This document shows, one piece after another, positions 1 to 7,555 of a stretch of 10,636 nt of DNA. The stretch spans positions 1 through 10,636 of the forward strand of contig DAOVCF010000050.1 of NCBI GenBank assembly GCA_030670165.1, read 5' to 3'. Under the pieces are notes generated by a model. It made no database searches. It had not been told where the DNA came from and was given only the letters and a program-made list of their open reading frames with translations. Numbering within the stretch: position 1 is the first letter of the stretch; each line of letters opens with the position of its first letter. Source of the DNA: Candidatus Stahliibacteriota bacterium. Its GTDB lineage: Bacteria > Hydrothermota > Tepidihabitantia > B3-TA06. The translations under genes were made by a program, and so were the position numbers.

Positions 1-1
1 C

Positions 2-1273
2 AACCTTTATCCGCGCATAGGCATATTTATCCCGCTTGCAGGGCTGGGTTTCGAAAATTATACCCTGGACACTGCTAATACCAGGAACATCGAGCCTCTC
101 TTAGGCCTTACGGTCTCGCCTCTAAATGAGTTGACCATAAAGACAACCGTTTCAAGACGGATCGATCAAAGAAAGTGGACAGACTGGCAGGATACCCTTT
201 ACTACGATCGGCTCGGTATCGGCGGTGATTGGGGGAGTGAAAGGCTTTCCTTATCGGCCAACACCGGGATAGAGCGCATTACCTATCCGGGGAGGGGAGA
301 CGGCTGGCAGGCGTTCTACGCAGACATCTATACCGACTACACCCCATCCTCACGCATCCGGATTTACGCCGACCTCGCGCAGCATACCACCCGCACCACT
401 TCCGAGATCGTAGAGTACGTGCCTGTCGAGCCGGGCACAGGAGACTACTCAAGGGACCCGGAAACAGGCGAGTATATACCTGATGAGCATGGAAACTACA
501 AAAAGACAGTAAGAATCGAGGAAGGGGTAACGCCTGAGATCGAGCGCAGTGCGAATCTAGGCGCGAATTTAAGCTTTGATCTCGCAAGGCTCTGGAGTGC
601 GCTGTCCTACCAGGAATCGCCTGCATCGAACTCCCTTATCGCATCAGGAAGGATCACGCTCCTCCCCAGGGAAACGATACTCAACGTTATCCTTGAACCT
701 GACTATCGAAACCAGCGCTTTCCCTCATGGAGCGGTACTGACGAGACGCTCGAAGCCTGGGGCAGCCGGGTTGAGATTCGCTCGCGCGTTCATCCCGATT
801 ATCTCGTGAGGCTCGAGGGCTCCTACGATACCGAGGAGCGGCACAGAGGCCAGCAACCGCTGCGTTCACGCGAGGAGGTATCGGCAAGCCTTTCCCCGAT
901 TATCGACCTATGGCTGCGGATCGAACCGCAGATAGGCTTCGGCACGCTCACCGCAGAAGAACCTTTTTACTATCCTGAACTAGGGGAAATTATCATACGA
1001 CGTGCATGGGTTGGAACCAATCTTGAAAAACGCTTTGAAGAGTTCAAGTTGACCGCCGGAGTACTCTTAACCCAGCGCCAGCCCAACGTTACGGCCCTCC
1101 CCTACCTTATATCCCGCGACGACCCGCCTGGCCTGCATCCTTCGTGGAGCGCGGGTGCGGAGCGCTCCTTGGGCAAAGGACTTTCCATGCGCCTGGAGTA
1201 TCAGGGCAACCTCTACCCTGACGAGCGCGGACTGGAAAACTCCTTCGAACTATCAGCAGGGATGTACTTCTAA
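2..1273 (+). CDS. Outer-membrane beta-barrel protein, 3' part (5' end outside window)
   Basis: The frame is open from the first bases and stops at TAA 1271-1273, so about 423 C-terminal residues are visible. The in-frame TTG at 131 is internal, because the same style of sequence continues upstream of it. The protein is a run of alternating polar/hydrophobic stretches rich in Tyr, Trp, Arg and Gly, separated by charged loops. It ends in a strand finishing Ala-Gly-Met-Tyr-Phe. A C-terminal Phe after an alternating strand is the established recognition signal for BAM-assembled outer-membrane barrels. One extracellular-type loop (bases about 418-510) is Gly/Asp/Tyr-rich, with repeated GxY and TGEY-like turns, and might bind calcium or be surface exposed. 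No enzymatic motif is seen. It ends 59 bp from the convergent SPOR gene, with no clear hairpin/U-tract terminator between them. The barrel call is fairly sure; substrate and family are unknown. Confidence 0.7.
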   Translation, partial: NLYPRIGIFIPLAGLGFENYTLDTANTRNIEPLLGLTVSPLNELTIKTTVSRRIDQRKWTDWQDTLYYDRLGIGGDWGSERLSLSANTGIERITYPGRGDGWQAFYADIYTDYTPSSRIRIYADLAQHTTRTTSEIVEYVPVEPGTGDYSRDPETGEYIPDEHGNYKKTVRIEEGVTPEIERSANLGANLSFDLARLWSALSYQESPASNSLIASGRITLLPRETILNVILEPDYRNQRFPSWSGTDETLEAWGSRVEIRSRVHPDYLVRLEGSYDTEERHRGQQPLRSREEVSASLSPIIDLWLRIEPQIGFGTLTAEEPFYYPELGEIIIRRAWVGTNLEKRFEEFKLTAGVLLTQRQPNVTALPYLISRDDPPGLHPSWSAGAERSLGKGLSMRLEYQGNLYPDERGLENSFELSAGMYF

Positions 1274-1332
1274 TAATCCCATTCCCCCAAGTAGCCACAG
1301 ATGAATAGACCAATCAGATTAAAAGGAACAGA

Positions 1333-2787
1333 CTACTGGTTCGAGTCCGGCAGGACCAGCTCTTTTAGGCCGGAGTGCTTTAGTTCGGCAAAGGCGCGGT
1401 TGCCCTTGAGGTAGACGTTGGTTACCGGCTCGGGCAGCTGCGAGGCTTTGAGGATTTCTATCCAGGTTCTCTGGCTTAATGTAAAAACGAGGACGCTGTC
1501 CGCTTTGGCAACTATCCCGTCAGGACGGCGGTCGCGGTTGAGGTCGTGGATGGAGTGGGTAAGCTGCCGGGTGGACTGCTCGGCAATCACCCATGCGCCG
1601 TAGTCGTCAAGGAACGATCTGAACCGGTCGGCCTCGGCACGGGTGCGGAAGAAGCCGACCCTGAACCTGGTCAACCCGCCTTCCTCGACATAATAGTAAG
1701 GAAGCCCTTGCCGGGCCAGGTTCTCCATGAGAGGGCCGAAGCTCATGGGATTGGAGAAAGCTCCTACCTGAAGAGAGAAGGCCTGGCCCTCGGTTATCCT
1801 GACCGACTGCACAAGGTAACCTCTGGTCTTTGGGCTTGCACCGGGAATGGCCAGCTTATCGCCGCAGACAAACAAAGGCTTGCCGAAGAATGGGTAAGCC
1901 GAAGAGTATGTGTTACGGGTGTTACGGGTGTTACGGGTACGGGGGCAAGAAGCATTGAAGGTATCCGCGGGAACCAGCGAGGGAAGGCTTAAGGTAATCA
2001 GATTGTTCCCGGCGAGCACGGTCGCAAATCCCTCGGAATCAACTGTGGAGAGCCTTCGGATGCCGGCAATGGTGCGACGGGCAAGAACGGTCGCAGACAA
2101 AGGGTCTACGAGCAACAGTTCGGCAGGTGTCGCGGCGAGCGCCTTGCCCTGCCAGATAGAGACGCGTGTCGGTTCTGAGCCGAGATTGATGGAGGAGGAT
2201 TTCTTGGTGGAAAGCGAGAAGAAACGCAGCCCTGCAGAGTCTCGATCAACAAGGGTCGAACCGATGAGCAAGGGATAGCGCGGCGCCCACGGAAGCTTCA
2301 CGTCGGCGATCTTTTTGGTGTTGGGATTGTAGGTAAACGCATTAAGCCCCTGTGAGGGAATAAAGAGCAACTCGCCTCGCGGCAGCAGGAACATAGAAGA
2401 AGCCAATCGAGGCAGCCCGTAGGTGTAAAGAAGGTTCATCTTTGCAGCCGAGCCTTGAACCACGCTTAAGGCGTCCGCGCCGAGAAGATATATTCGGTCG
2501 CCTGCACCGAGCACCGCATTACTGTAGGCCCGATCCAGTCGAAAGGCCGTCGAGACCTGTTCATTGACGGTATCTACGGCAAAAAGCGCCTGGGAGGTAA
2601 GCACGTAGGGACGCGAACCAACGAGTATGGTAACCGGGATTCCAAAAAGCGGAACCCTTCTTGAGCCTTCAGTGGTAACGATCCTGAGATCGGCCTTATC
2701 CAGAAGATAAGCCTTTCGGCCATGCTCGACGTAGGACGTAGCAAGTATGGTGGATGCAAGGAGCGCTAAGGAAGCGAAAATTCTCAC
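1333..2787 (-). CDS. Secreted propeller-like protein with SPOR domain
   Basis: The protein has 484 residues and begins at a GTG that overlaps the ddl stop (GTGA, 4 bp). The ddl 3' end supplies a GGGGAG ribosome site, so the two are probably translationally coupled. Residues 1-17 are a signal peptide (Arg, hydrophobic stretch, Ala-Thr-Ser), giving export to the periplasm. Residues about 40-320 are short repeated beta-type segments (LLG, LFIPSQGL, LLLVDPL) that resemble propeller blades; this is inference. Residues about 335-404 are a SPOR domain: an AFSLQVGAF opening strand, a middle helix, and a TRFRVGFF strand followed by AEADRF. SPOR domains bind denuded glycan strands at division sites. 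Residues 415-424 (DLNRDRRPDG) are a DxNxDxxxD calcium-type loop as in FG-GAP/VCBS repeats. Residues 285-293 are three Arg-Asn-Thr units made by a 9-bp tandem repeat. Position after ddl fits a role in the cell wall or septum, but the exact role is unknown. Confidence 0.8.
   Translation of the reverse strand: MRIFASLALLASTILATSYVEHGRKAYLLDKADLRIVTTEGSRRVPLFGIPVTILVGSRPYVLTSQALFAVDTVNEQVSTAFRLDRAYSNAVLGAGDRIYLLGADALSVVQGSAAKMNLLYTYGLPRLASSMFLLPRGELLFIPSQGLNAFTYNPNTKKIADVKLPWAPRYPLLIGSTLVDRDSAGLRFFSLSTKKSSSINLGSEPTRVSIWQGKALAATPAELLLVDPLSATVLARRTIAGIRRLSTVDSEGFATVLAGNNLITLSLPSLVPADTFNASCPRTRNTRNTRNTYSSAYPFFGKPLFVCGDKLAIPGASPKTRGYLVQSVRITEGQAFSLQVGAFSNPMSFGPLMENLARQGLPYYYVEEGGLTRFRVGFFRTRAEADRFRSFLDDYGAWVIAEQSTRQLTHSIHDLNRDRRPDGIVAKADSVLVFTLSQRTWIEILKASQLPEPVTNVYLKGNRAFAELKHSGLKELVLPDSNQ
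1910..1940 (-). repeat. In-frame 9-bp tandem repeat inside the SPOR gene
   Basis: Three perfect copies of GTGTTACGG (+ strand) lie at 1910-1918, 1919-1927 and 1928-1936, followed by a partial copy. Read on the coding strand, each adds Arg-Asn-Thr, so the reading frame is kept. The coding-strand decamer CCCGTAACAC also opens the intergenic tandem array at 7430-7473. Confidence 0.9.
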
Positions 2788-3737
2788 CGCTCCCCAAGGG
2801 CCATGAGTGTTATGCGAACGATAAGCTCGTCGTATGAGATGCCTGCCACCTTGGCCTCTGCTGGAAGATCGCTCACGTCGGTGAGACCGGGAATGGTGTT
2901 GGCCTCAAGCAGGTAGGGATGGGAGTTTTCTGCAAGCATGAAGTCAACCCTTCCGAAGTGCCTTGCGCCTATGGATCGGAAGGCACGCAACGCCAGCTCC
3001 TGGGTGAGCCTGGTTTGCTCCGGGTCCATGCGGGCAGGACAGATGAACTGTGTTGCACCTTTCGTGTATTTGGCCTGATAGTCGTAGAACTCCTGGGTCT
3101 TGGGAACGAGTTCGAGCAAAGGCATGGCCTCATCGCCAAGGATGCCTGCGGTTCCGGTCATACCTGATATGAATTCTTCAAGGAGTACGTCGCCGAACTC
3201 TGCCTGAACGCGCCTTGTCTGCTCAAGCAGCGCAAGCTCCTCGTGAACGATGTGCACGCCGACGCTTGAGCCTTCGAACCGCGGCTTGACTATCACCGGG
3301 AAGCCGAACTCCGCCGCCGCCTTTTGCGCCGCCGGTACGTAATCTGCATCTCCTGGAAGTGGAATAAATCGGGGGGTAGGTATGTCGTTGCGGGCGAAAA
3401 CCCACTTCGAGACCCACTTGTCTATACCGATCGCCGAGGCCTCGACCCCTGAGCCGGTGTAAGGTATGCCTGCAACCTCTGCGAAGCCCTGGAAGGAACC
3501 GTCCTCGCCCGGCTTTCCGTGCAGAGCGATGAAGATAACGTCCGGTTTCTCTTTTAAGAGTTTTGGCAGATCGTCGGGCGAGGCGAGATCGAAGCTCACC
3601 GCCTCTATACCCTGACGTCTGAGCGCCTCGAACACGTTGCGGCCCGAAAGCAAGGATATCTCACGCTCAGAGGACCAGCCTCCGGAAACCACCACCACCC
3701 GCTTATCTTTCAGGGGTTCGGTTAATTTCTTATCCAC
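2784..3737 (-). CDS. ddl: D-alanine--D-alanine ligase
   Basis: This is an ATP-grasp enzyme that joins two D-alanines with ATP hydrolysis in the cytoplasm, making the dipeptide of the peptidoglycan precursor. At 317 residues it has the normal family length. Numbered from the TTG at 3740, the N-terminal GGWSSEREISLLSG motif (20-33) holds the Glu equivalent to E. coli DdlB E15. The SSVG loop (158-161) matches S150. AKY (223-225) matches K215/Y216, and this Tyr marks D-Ala rather than D-lactate specificity. GRVDFM (263-268) holds the R255 equivalent, and LEANTIPG (278-285) holds N272 and the phosphate-binding residues. Start choice: AGGAGG (minus strand, 3747-3742) is only 1 nt from the TTG at 3740 but 4 nt from the GTG at 3737, so GTG is preferred; the difference is one residue. 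It lies 158 bp after secA and overlaps the SPOR gene by 4 bp. Confidence 0.95.
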   Translation of the reverse strand: MDKKLTEPLKDKRVVVVSGGWSSEREISLLSGRNVFEALRRQGIEAVSFDLASPDDLPKLLKEKPDVIFIALHGKPGEDGSFQGFAEVAGIPYTGSGVEASAIGIDKWVSKWVFARNDIPTPRFIPLPGDADYVPAAQKAAAEFGFPVIVKPRFEGSSVGVHIVHEELALLEQTRRVQAEFGDVLLEEFISGMTGTAGILGDEAMPLLELVPKTQEFYDYQAKYTKGATQFICPARMDPEQTRLTQELALRAFRSIGARHFGRVDFMLAENSHPYLLEANTIPGLTDVSDLPAEAKVAGISYDELIVRITLMALGER

Positions 3738-3740
3738 CAA

Positions 3741-3766
3741 TCCTCCTTTTCGCTAGAAGCGAAAAG
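3741..3766 (-). promoter_or_regulatory. ddl Shine-Dalgarno site abutting a perfect hairpin
   Basis: A perfect 9-bp stem (3746-3754 with 3758-3766) closes a 3-nt loop. Its 3' arm on the mRNA runs straight into the AAGGAGGA ribosome site of ddl, whose first bases lie in the stem. Folding would therefore partly hide the site, and unfolding would free it. Regulation of ddl translation is inference. There is no U-tract, so it is not a classical terminator of secA. Confidence 0.5.
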
Positions 3767-3770
3767 TTCG

Positions 3771-3804
3771 GAACCAGATACCTCGAATCTGTAAATCCTG
3801 GTTC
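3771..3804. other. 7-bp inverted repeat in the secA-ddl gap
   Basis: GAACCAG (3771-3777) and CTGGTTC (3798-3804) are perfect complements around 20 nt. It could be an operator or an mRNA stem upstream of ddl. No convincing promoter box was found in this gap, so ddl may be read through from secA. Confidence 0.3.
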
Positions 3805-3871
3805 GACATCTATCTTTAATCCTAACCTGTCTCCCTCTAATCGTTCTGCTTAATCTGGACCCCTGCGATCC

Positions 3872-3888
3872 TTTTTGCTTCGCAAAAA
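3872..3888. repeat. Short hairpin just after the secA stop codon
   Basis: TTTTTGC (3872-3878) and GCAAAAA (3882-3888) form a perfect 7-bp stem with a 3-nt loop, about 10 nt beyond the secA stop on the minus strand. It is followed by GCAGGGGTCC rather than a U-tract, so it is a poor intrinsic terminator. The stem followed by GCAGGG recalls the hairpin family at 7474, 10266 and 10378, and it may be a decayed relative. Confidence 0.45.
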
Positions 3889-3898
3889 TGGAGCATTT

Positions 3899-6800
3899 TC
3901 AACCATACTTCGGGTAGCAGCATTTTTTGTACTTCTTGCCCGACCCGCACGGACAAGGGTCGTTGCGACCTATCTTTTTCTTTACCTTGATCGGTTTCTG
4001 CCTGCCCTGAGCGGAACCGGCCTCGGGATTAGCAGATGCACCGGCTACTGCGGAGGAAGCACTTTCCTGATAGGCATGCACCGGGGCCTGCCTTCTCACC
4101 GGAGTCTGCCTGAGCTGAGCCCGAAACAGAAGCTTGGTGATCTCGCGCTGCAGGGACCTCACCATCTCCTCGTACTTGGTGTACGCCTCCCTCTTGTACT
4201 CGATGATGGGGTCCTTCTGCCCGTAGCCGCGCAGGCCTATGCCGCGCTTAAGTTCGTCCATCTCCCGCAGGTGATCGCGCCAGTGCCGGTCAATACCGGT
4301 CAGAAGGACCAGGCTCTGAAGTTCTCCGAACTTCTCCTCGCCCAGTGCTTCACGACGCACCTTAAACGCCTCATCCGCCCGATCGTTAAGCATCCCGATA
4401 AGCTCTTCGAGCTTGACCTTTGCTCGCTCCTCTAAAGGCGGCATCTCAAAGTCGAGCATGAAGTAGCTCACGAACTCCATCTCTAACCCTTCCCAGTCCC
4501 ATTCATCACCGCCGTGGCCCGCGCAATGAGCATCCACTATGGAGTTGATTACCTCGCCGAAATAGAATCGGCATAACCCGTCGAGGTCCTGTCCTGCAAG
4601 GATCTCATCACGGGTGGCATATATCTCCTCGCGCTGCCGGTTCATCACGTCGTCGTACTCCAGAAGCCGCCTTCGCATCTCGAAGTTGTTCTGTTCTACA
4701 CGCTTCTGCGCATTCTCGATGGCGCGGGTGACAAGAGGCGATGAGATAGGCTCCATCTCCTTGCCGCCGAAGCGTTCGATAACCTGATTCATGCGGTCGG
4801 CGCCGAAGATTCTTAAAAGATCGTCTTCAAGGCTTAAAAAGAAGCTGGAGGCGCCCGGATCGCCCTGACGTCCTGATCGTCCGCGAAGCTGGTTGTCTAT
4901 TCTTCGGGATTCGTGGCGCTCGGTTCCGAGAATGATGAGTCCGCGGGGGAAATCCGCCTGGCATTCTTTGGAACGCTTGAAACGCTCTATCTCGGCGTCG
5001 CTATCGGCCTCCTCGACATTGCATCGGCTGGGGATTTCGAGCACATGGGGTGCAAGCTTGATGTCGGTCCCGCGGCCGGCCATGTTGGTGGCTATGGTTA
5101 CCTTATGCGTCTGTCCTGCCTCGCGCACTATCTCCGCTTCCTTCTGGTGATGTTTGGCGTTTAGAACGTTATGGTTGATGCCTTCACGCTTGAGCATACG
5201 CGCGAGGGTTTCGGAGACGTCTACCGAAGTGGTGCCCACGAGAATCGGCCTGCCGGTCTGGTGCAACTCCTCGATCTCCTCTATAACCGCCTTGTACTTC
5301 TCGGCGCGTGTCTTGTAGACGACGTCCGTGTAGTCAATCCGGCGAACCGGCTTGTTGGTAGGGATTCCCATCACCTCAAGCTTGTAGATGTTCCAGAACT
5401 CCCCTGCCTCTGTTAAAGCGGTGCCAGTCATTCCGGCGAGCTTTTCGTACATGCGGAAGTAATTCTGGTGGGTTATCGTAGCAACGGTCTGGCTCTCCTC
5501 CTGGACCCTGACCCCTTCCTTGGCCTCAAGCGCCTCGTGCAGGCCGTCGGAGTAGCGCCGGCCCGGCTGGGGACGACCGGTAAAGGGATCAACGATTATG
5601 ACCTTGCCATCGGCAACGATGTAATCTTCGTCGCGGTTGAACAGAACGTAGGCCTTCAGAAGAGCGTGATGATTGTTGAGCATCTCGCTCCTTTGGGCGT
5701 ACTCATTGTATAGCTCTTCCTTTGCCTTGAGCTTCTGTTTGGGGTTAAGGTCTGCACGCTTATCTATCTCAGCAAGTCCTGTGGAGAGATCGGGCAGGGT
5801 AAAGGCCTCCGGGTCCCTTGGATTCAAGAGACTACGCCCCTTCTCGTTCAGCTCAACCGCACGCATGTGCTCGTCGTAGGTAAAGTAGTTCTCGGCGTCA
5901 AGTTCGTGAACCTTCTTGTCTCGCATGAGTGAATTCTCAACGCCCTCAACGAGCCGCATCATCGGCCCTTCCTTAAGGATTCTCAGAAGTCTCTTGTGCT
6001 TCGGGGTGGAGCGTTTGACCATCAGCAGGAGCCGGGCGGCATCCATCTCTTTTTCTTCTTCGATGAGCCTTTCCCCCTCGGAGACACGTTCGTTGGAAAG
6101 CCGCTGCTGGGCTCCGAACAGCTTCGCCACATCCGGCTTGTAACGCATGTATCCGCGGTCTACGTACTCGGTTGGGCCGGAGATTATGAGTGGGGTTCGC
6201 GCCTCGTCTATCAAAACCGAGTCAACCTCGTCAACGATCGCGTAAGCATGAGAACGCTGCACCTTTTGTTCAAGCGAGTGCACCATGTTGCCTCTAAGGT
6301 AGTCGAACCCAAACTCGTTGTTCGTTCCGTAGGCGATGTCGCAAGCATACATAGGTTGCCGCTCGGCAGGGCTCATGCCGGTCTGGATAACTCCGATCGA
6401 AAGACCGAGGTAGGTATAGATAGGTCCCATCCACTCCCGGTCGCGCGCTGCAAGGTAGTCGTTGACGGTGACGAGGTGAGCGCCGCGGCCCATGAGCGCG
6501 TTAAGATACAAAGGCATGGTGGCAACCAAGGTCTTACCCTCGCCTGTACGCATCTCGGCGATCCTGCCCTCGTGAAGCACCACCGCGCCTATCACCTGAA
6601 CGTTGAAGGGAAACATGTCCCAGGTGGTCTCAAATCCGCGAACGTCCCAGATGTTGCCCAGGAGCAGGTAGCACGCCTCGCGCACCATGCTGAAAGCCTC
6701 GACCATAATCGGCTCAAGCGCAGCGTTGGTCTTGCTCTTCCAGAACTCCTTGCGCTCGCCCTCGTCTACCTTCTTGACCTCCGCTTCGATCTCCCTGGCC

Positions 6801-7390
6801 CTTTCTGAGAACCTCTTCTGCCACGCCCTGGTGCGCGCCACCAACGCCGGACGAACCCTTTCCTGAAGAATCTTCTTGGCCTCAAGCCACTTTCCAGAAG
6901 CACCCTTCTCCTTGGTCTCCAACTCCTCGCAAAGCTCCTTGTATAAAGGTCTTGCCACCTTCTCCTCGAGATGCTCGCAGAGCCAGTCGTCGCCTGCGCC
7001 TGCCCAGGGATTCTGTTTTCTTATTTCGCTTTCTATCCCCCAGTAGATCGCCCGCCAGTCGAACTCCGGCGGCTCGCCCTTCTCCCCGTCGGCAAACCAC
7101 TGCGCTGCCTTCTCTTCTGCCTCGCGGATTTTCTTAGCTCGTTCCGGATCATCCGGTGAGATGTCGGAAACGAGCTCTTTCCAGCGACGCTCGAATTCAG
7201 CCAATTGCCTGCGAATCTCCTCCACACTCATTCCTGCCAGATGAGTGATGGGAGGCGGATCGGATGGATCCACCGACCCGTAATCATGCAAAGCGATCAG
7301 GATGTCGTTGACCTCCTCGACTATCGGTTGCATCCTGCGTACTTCCCGATCCTGCTTGGTCCCGAATATCTTCTGCAAAACGTTAGCCAT
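3899..7390 (-). CDS. secA: Preprotein translocase ATPase SecA (FCB-type, long N-terminal insert)
   Basis: SecA is the cytoplasmic ATPase that pushes unfolded preproteins through SecYEG. The N-terminus (VLQKIFGTKQDREVRRMQPI) is typical. Walker A is MRTGEGKT (280-287) and Walker B is DEVDSVLIDEARTP (387-400). GMTGTA lies at 653-658, GRGTDIKL at 772-779 and the arginine-finger motif QLRGRSGRQGD at 834-844. A C-terminal SEC-C zinc motif (CPC at 1146-1148, CC at 1157-1158) follows an Ala/Ser linker. At 1163 residues it is long. About 150 extra charged, probably helical residues (roughly 71-222) interrupt the region between the N-terminal helix and EAFSMVREA. A TWDM segment (256-259) and an insert at about 445-520 match the Bacteroidetes/Chlorobi form. 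A further 30-residue insert with two Cys lies at 783-815. The ATG at 7390 is fixed by family homology. It is probably the first gene of a secA-ddl-SPOR unit. Confidence 0.98.
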   Translation of the reverse strand: MANVLQKIFGTKQDREVRRMQPIVEEVNDILIALHDYGSVDPSDPPPITHLAGMSVEEIRRQLAEFERRWKELVSDISPDDPERAKKIREAEEKAAQWFADGEKGEPPEFDWRAIYWGIESEIRKQNPWAGAGDDWLCEHLEEKVARPLYKELCEELETKEKGASGKWLEAKKILQERVRPALVARTRAWQKRFSERAREIEAEVKKVDEGERKEFWKSKTNAALEPIMVEAFSMVREACYLLLGNIWDVRGFETTWDMFPFNVQVIGAVVLHEGRIAEMRTGEGKTLVATMPLYLNALMGRGAHLVTVNDYLAARDREWMGPIYTYLGLSIGVIQTGMSPAERQPMYACDIAYGTNNEFGFDYLRGNMVHSLEQKVQRSHAYAIVDEVDSVLIDEARTPLIISGPTEYVDRGYMRYKPDVAKLFGAQQRLSNERVSEGERLIEEEKEMDAARLLLMVKRSTPKHKRLLRILKEGPMMRLVEGVENSLMRDKKVHELDAENYFTYDEHMRAVELNEKGRSLLNPRDPEAFTLPDLSTGLAEIDKRADLNPKQKLKAKEELYNEYAQRSEMLNNHHALLKAYVLFNRDEDYIVADGKVIIVDPFTGRPQPGRRYSDGLHEALEAKEGVRVQEESQTVATITHQNYFRMYEKLAGMTGTALTEAGEFWNIYKLEVMGIPTNKPVRRIDYTDVVYKTRAEKYKAVIEEIEELHQTGRPILVGTTSVDVSETLARMLKREGINHNVLNAKHHQKEAEIVREAGQTHKVTIATNMAGRGTDIKLAPHVLEIPSRCNVEEADSDAEIERFKRSKECQADFPRGLIILGTERHESRRIDNQLRGRSGRQGDPGASSFFLSLEDDLLRIFGADRMNQVIERFGGKEMEPISSPLVTRAIENAQKRVEQNNFEMRRRLLEYDDVMNRQREEIYATRDEILAGQDLDGLCRFYFGEVINSIVDAHCAGHGGDEWDWEGLEMEFVSYFMLDFEMPPLEERAKVKLEELIGMLNDRADEAFKVRREALGEEKFGELQSLVLLTGIDRHWRDHLREMDELKRGIGLRGYGQKDPIIEYKREAYTKYEEMVRSLQREITKLLFRAQLRQTPVRRQAPVHAYQESASSAVAGASANPEAGSAQGRQKPIKVKKKIGRNDPCPCGSGKKYKKCCYPKYG

Positions 7391-7399
7391 ACTACCTTT

Positions 7400-7427
7400 A
7401 TTATGTAGGGATTTGGCCCCATGTCAA
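7400..7427 (-). promoter_or_regulatory. secA promoter, nearly leaderless
   Basis: On the minus strand a perfect -35 TTGACA (7427-7422), 16 nt, and CATAAT (7405-7400) stand 9 nt before the secA ATG. Transcription would start about 1-3 nt before the start codon. A weak AAAGG (7399-7395) precedes the ATG but would lie mostly upstream of that start point. Confidence 0.7.
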
Positions 7428-7429
7428 CC

Positions 7430-7473
7430 CGTAACACGCCCGTAACACGCCCGTAACCCGCCCGTAACACGCC
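7430..7473 (+). repeat. 4 x 11-bp tandem array between divergent promoters
   Basis: There are four exact-length units of CGTAACACGCC at 7430-7440, 7441-7451, 7452-7462 (one substitution, A to C) and 7463-7473. The array starts 2 bp after the secA -35 box and ends exactly where the hairpin ACCCCAC begins. The 11-bp period is about one helical turn, which would place any bound protein on one face of the DNA. Confidence 0.95.
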
Positions 7474-7513
7474 ACCCCACGAAGTTGCTCCACAACTTCG
7501 CGGGGACCCCGGG
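7474..7513 (+). repeat. ACCCCAC...GGGACCCC hairpin, copy A
   Basis: ACCCCAC (7474-7480) leads into an 8-bp perfect stem (CGAAGTTG 7480-7487, CAACTTCG 7493-7500) with loop CTCCA, then CGGGGACCCCGGG. The outer CCCC (7475-7478) can also pair with GGGG (7502-7505) across one mismatch. No U-tract follows. It ends 9 bp before the -35 box of the transpeptidase gene. Confidence 0.9.
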
Positions 7514-7522
7514 AAAAGCAAG

Positions 7523-7550
7523 TTGACAATCCCTTCTACCCGCATAGACT
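7523..7550 (+). promoter_or_regulatory. Promoter of the L,D-transpeptidase gene, leaderless type
   Basis: A perfect TTGACA (7523-7528), 16 nt, and TAGACT (7545-7550) stand 5 nt before the ATG at 7556. The -10 box keeps the key T1, A2 and T6. The predicted start of transcription is at or within a base or two of the A of the ATG. There is no Shine-Dalgarno site. Confidence 0.65.
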
Positions 7551-7555
7551 GTTCT

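Noticed and set aside
131..1273. TTG at 131 as the start of the outer-membrane protein
   Set aside because: The frame is open and protein-like back to base 2; 131 is only the first possible start codon inside a gene cut by the window edge.
1274..1332. Bidirectional terminator between the convergent genes
   Set aside because: I could find no stem with a T-run in these 59 bp.
3875..4435. 186-codon plus-strand open frame over the secA 3' end
   Set aside because: It is antisense to the SecA C-terminal region and zinc motif; composition is a mirror of that gene.
5996..6808. 270-codon plus-strand open frame inside secA
   Set aside because: It is antisense to the conserved SecA core, with no family resemblance and no ribosome site; long shadows are common opposite GC-rich genes.
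7474..7513. Intrinsic terminator
   Set aside because: The stem is good but is followed by GGGGACCCCGGG, with no T-run on either strand; copies B and C likewise lack a proper T-tract after the stem.
7523..7555. TTG at 7523 as the start of the transpeptidase
   Set aside because: It is the first base of a perfect -35 box, would add a polar tail before the signal peptide, and has no ribosome site. The ATG at 7556 fits better.
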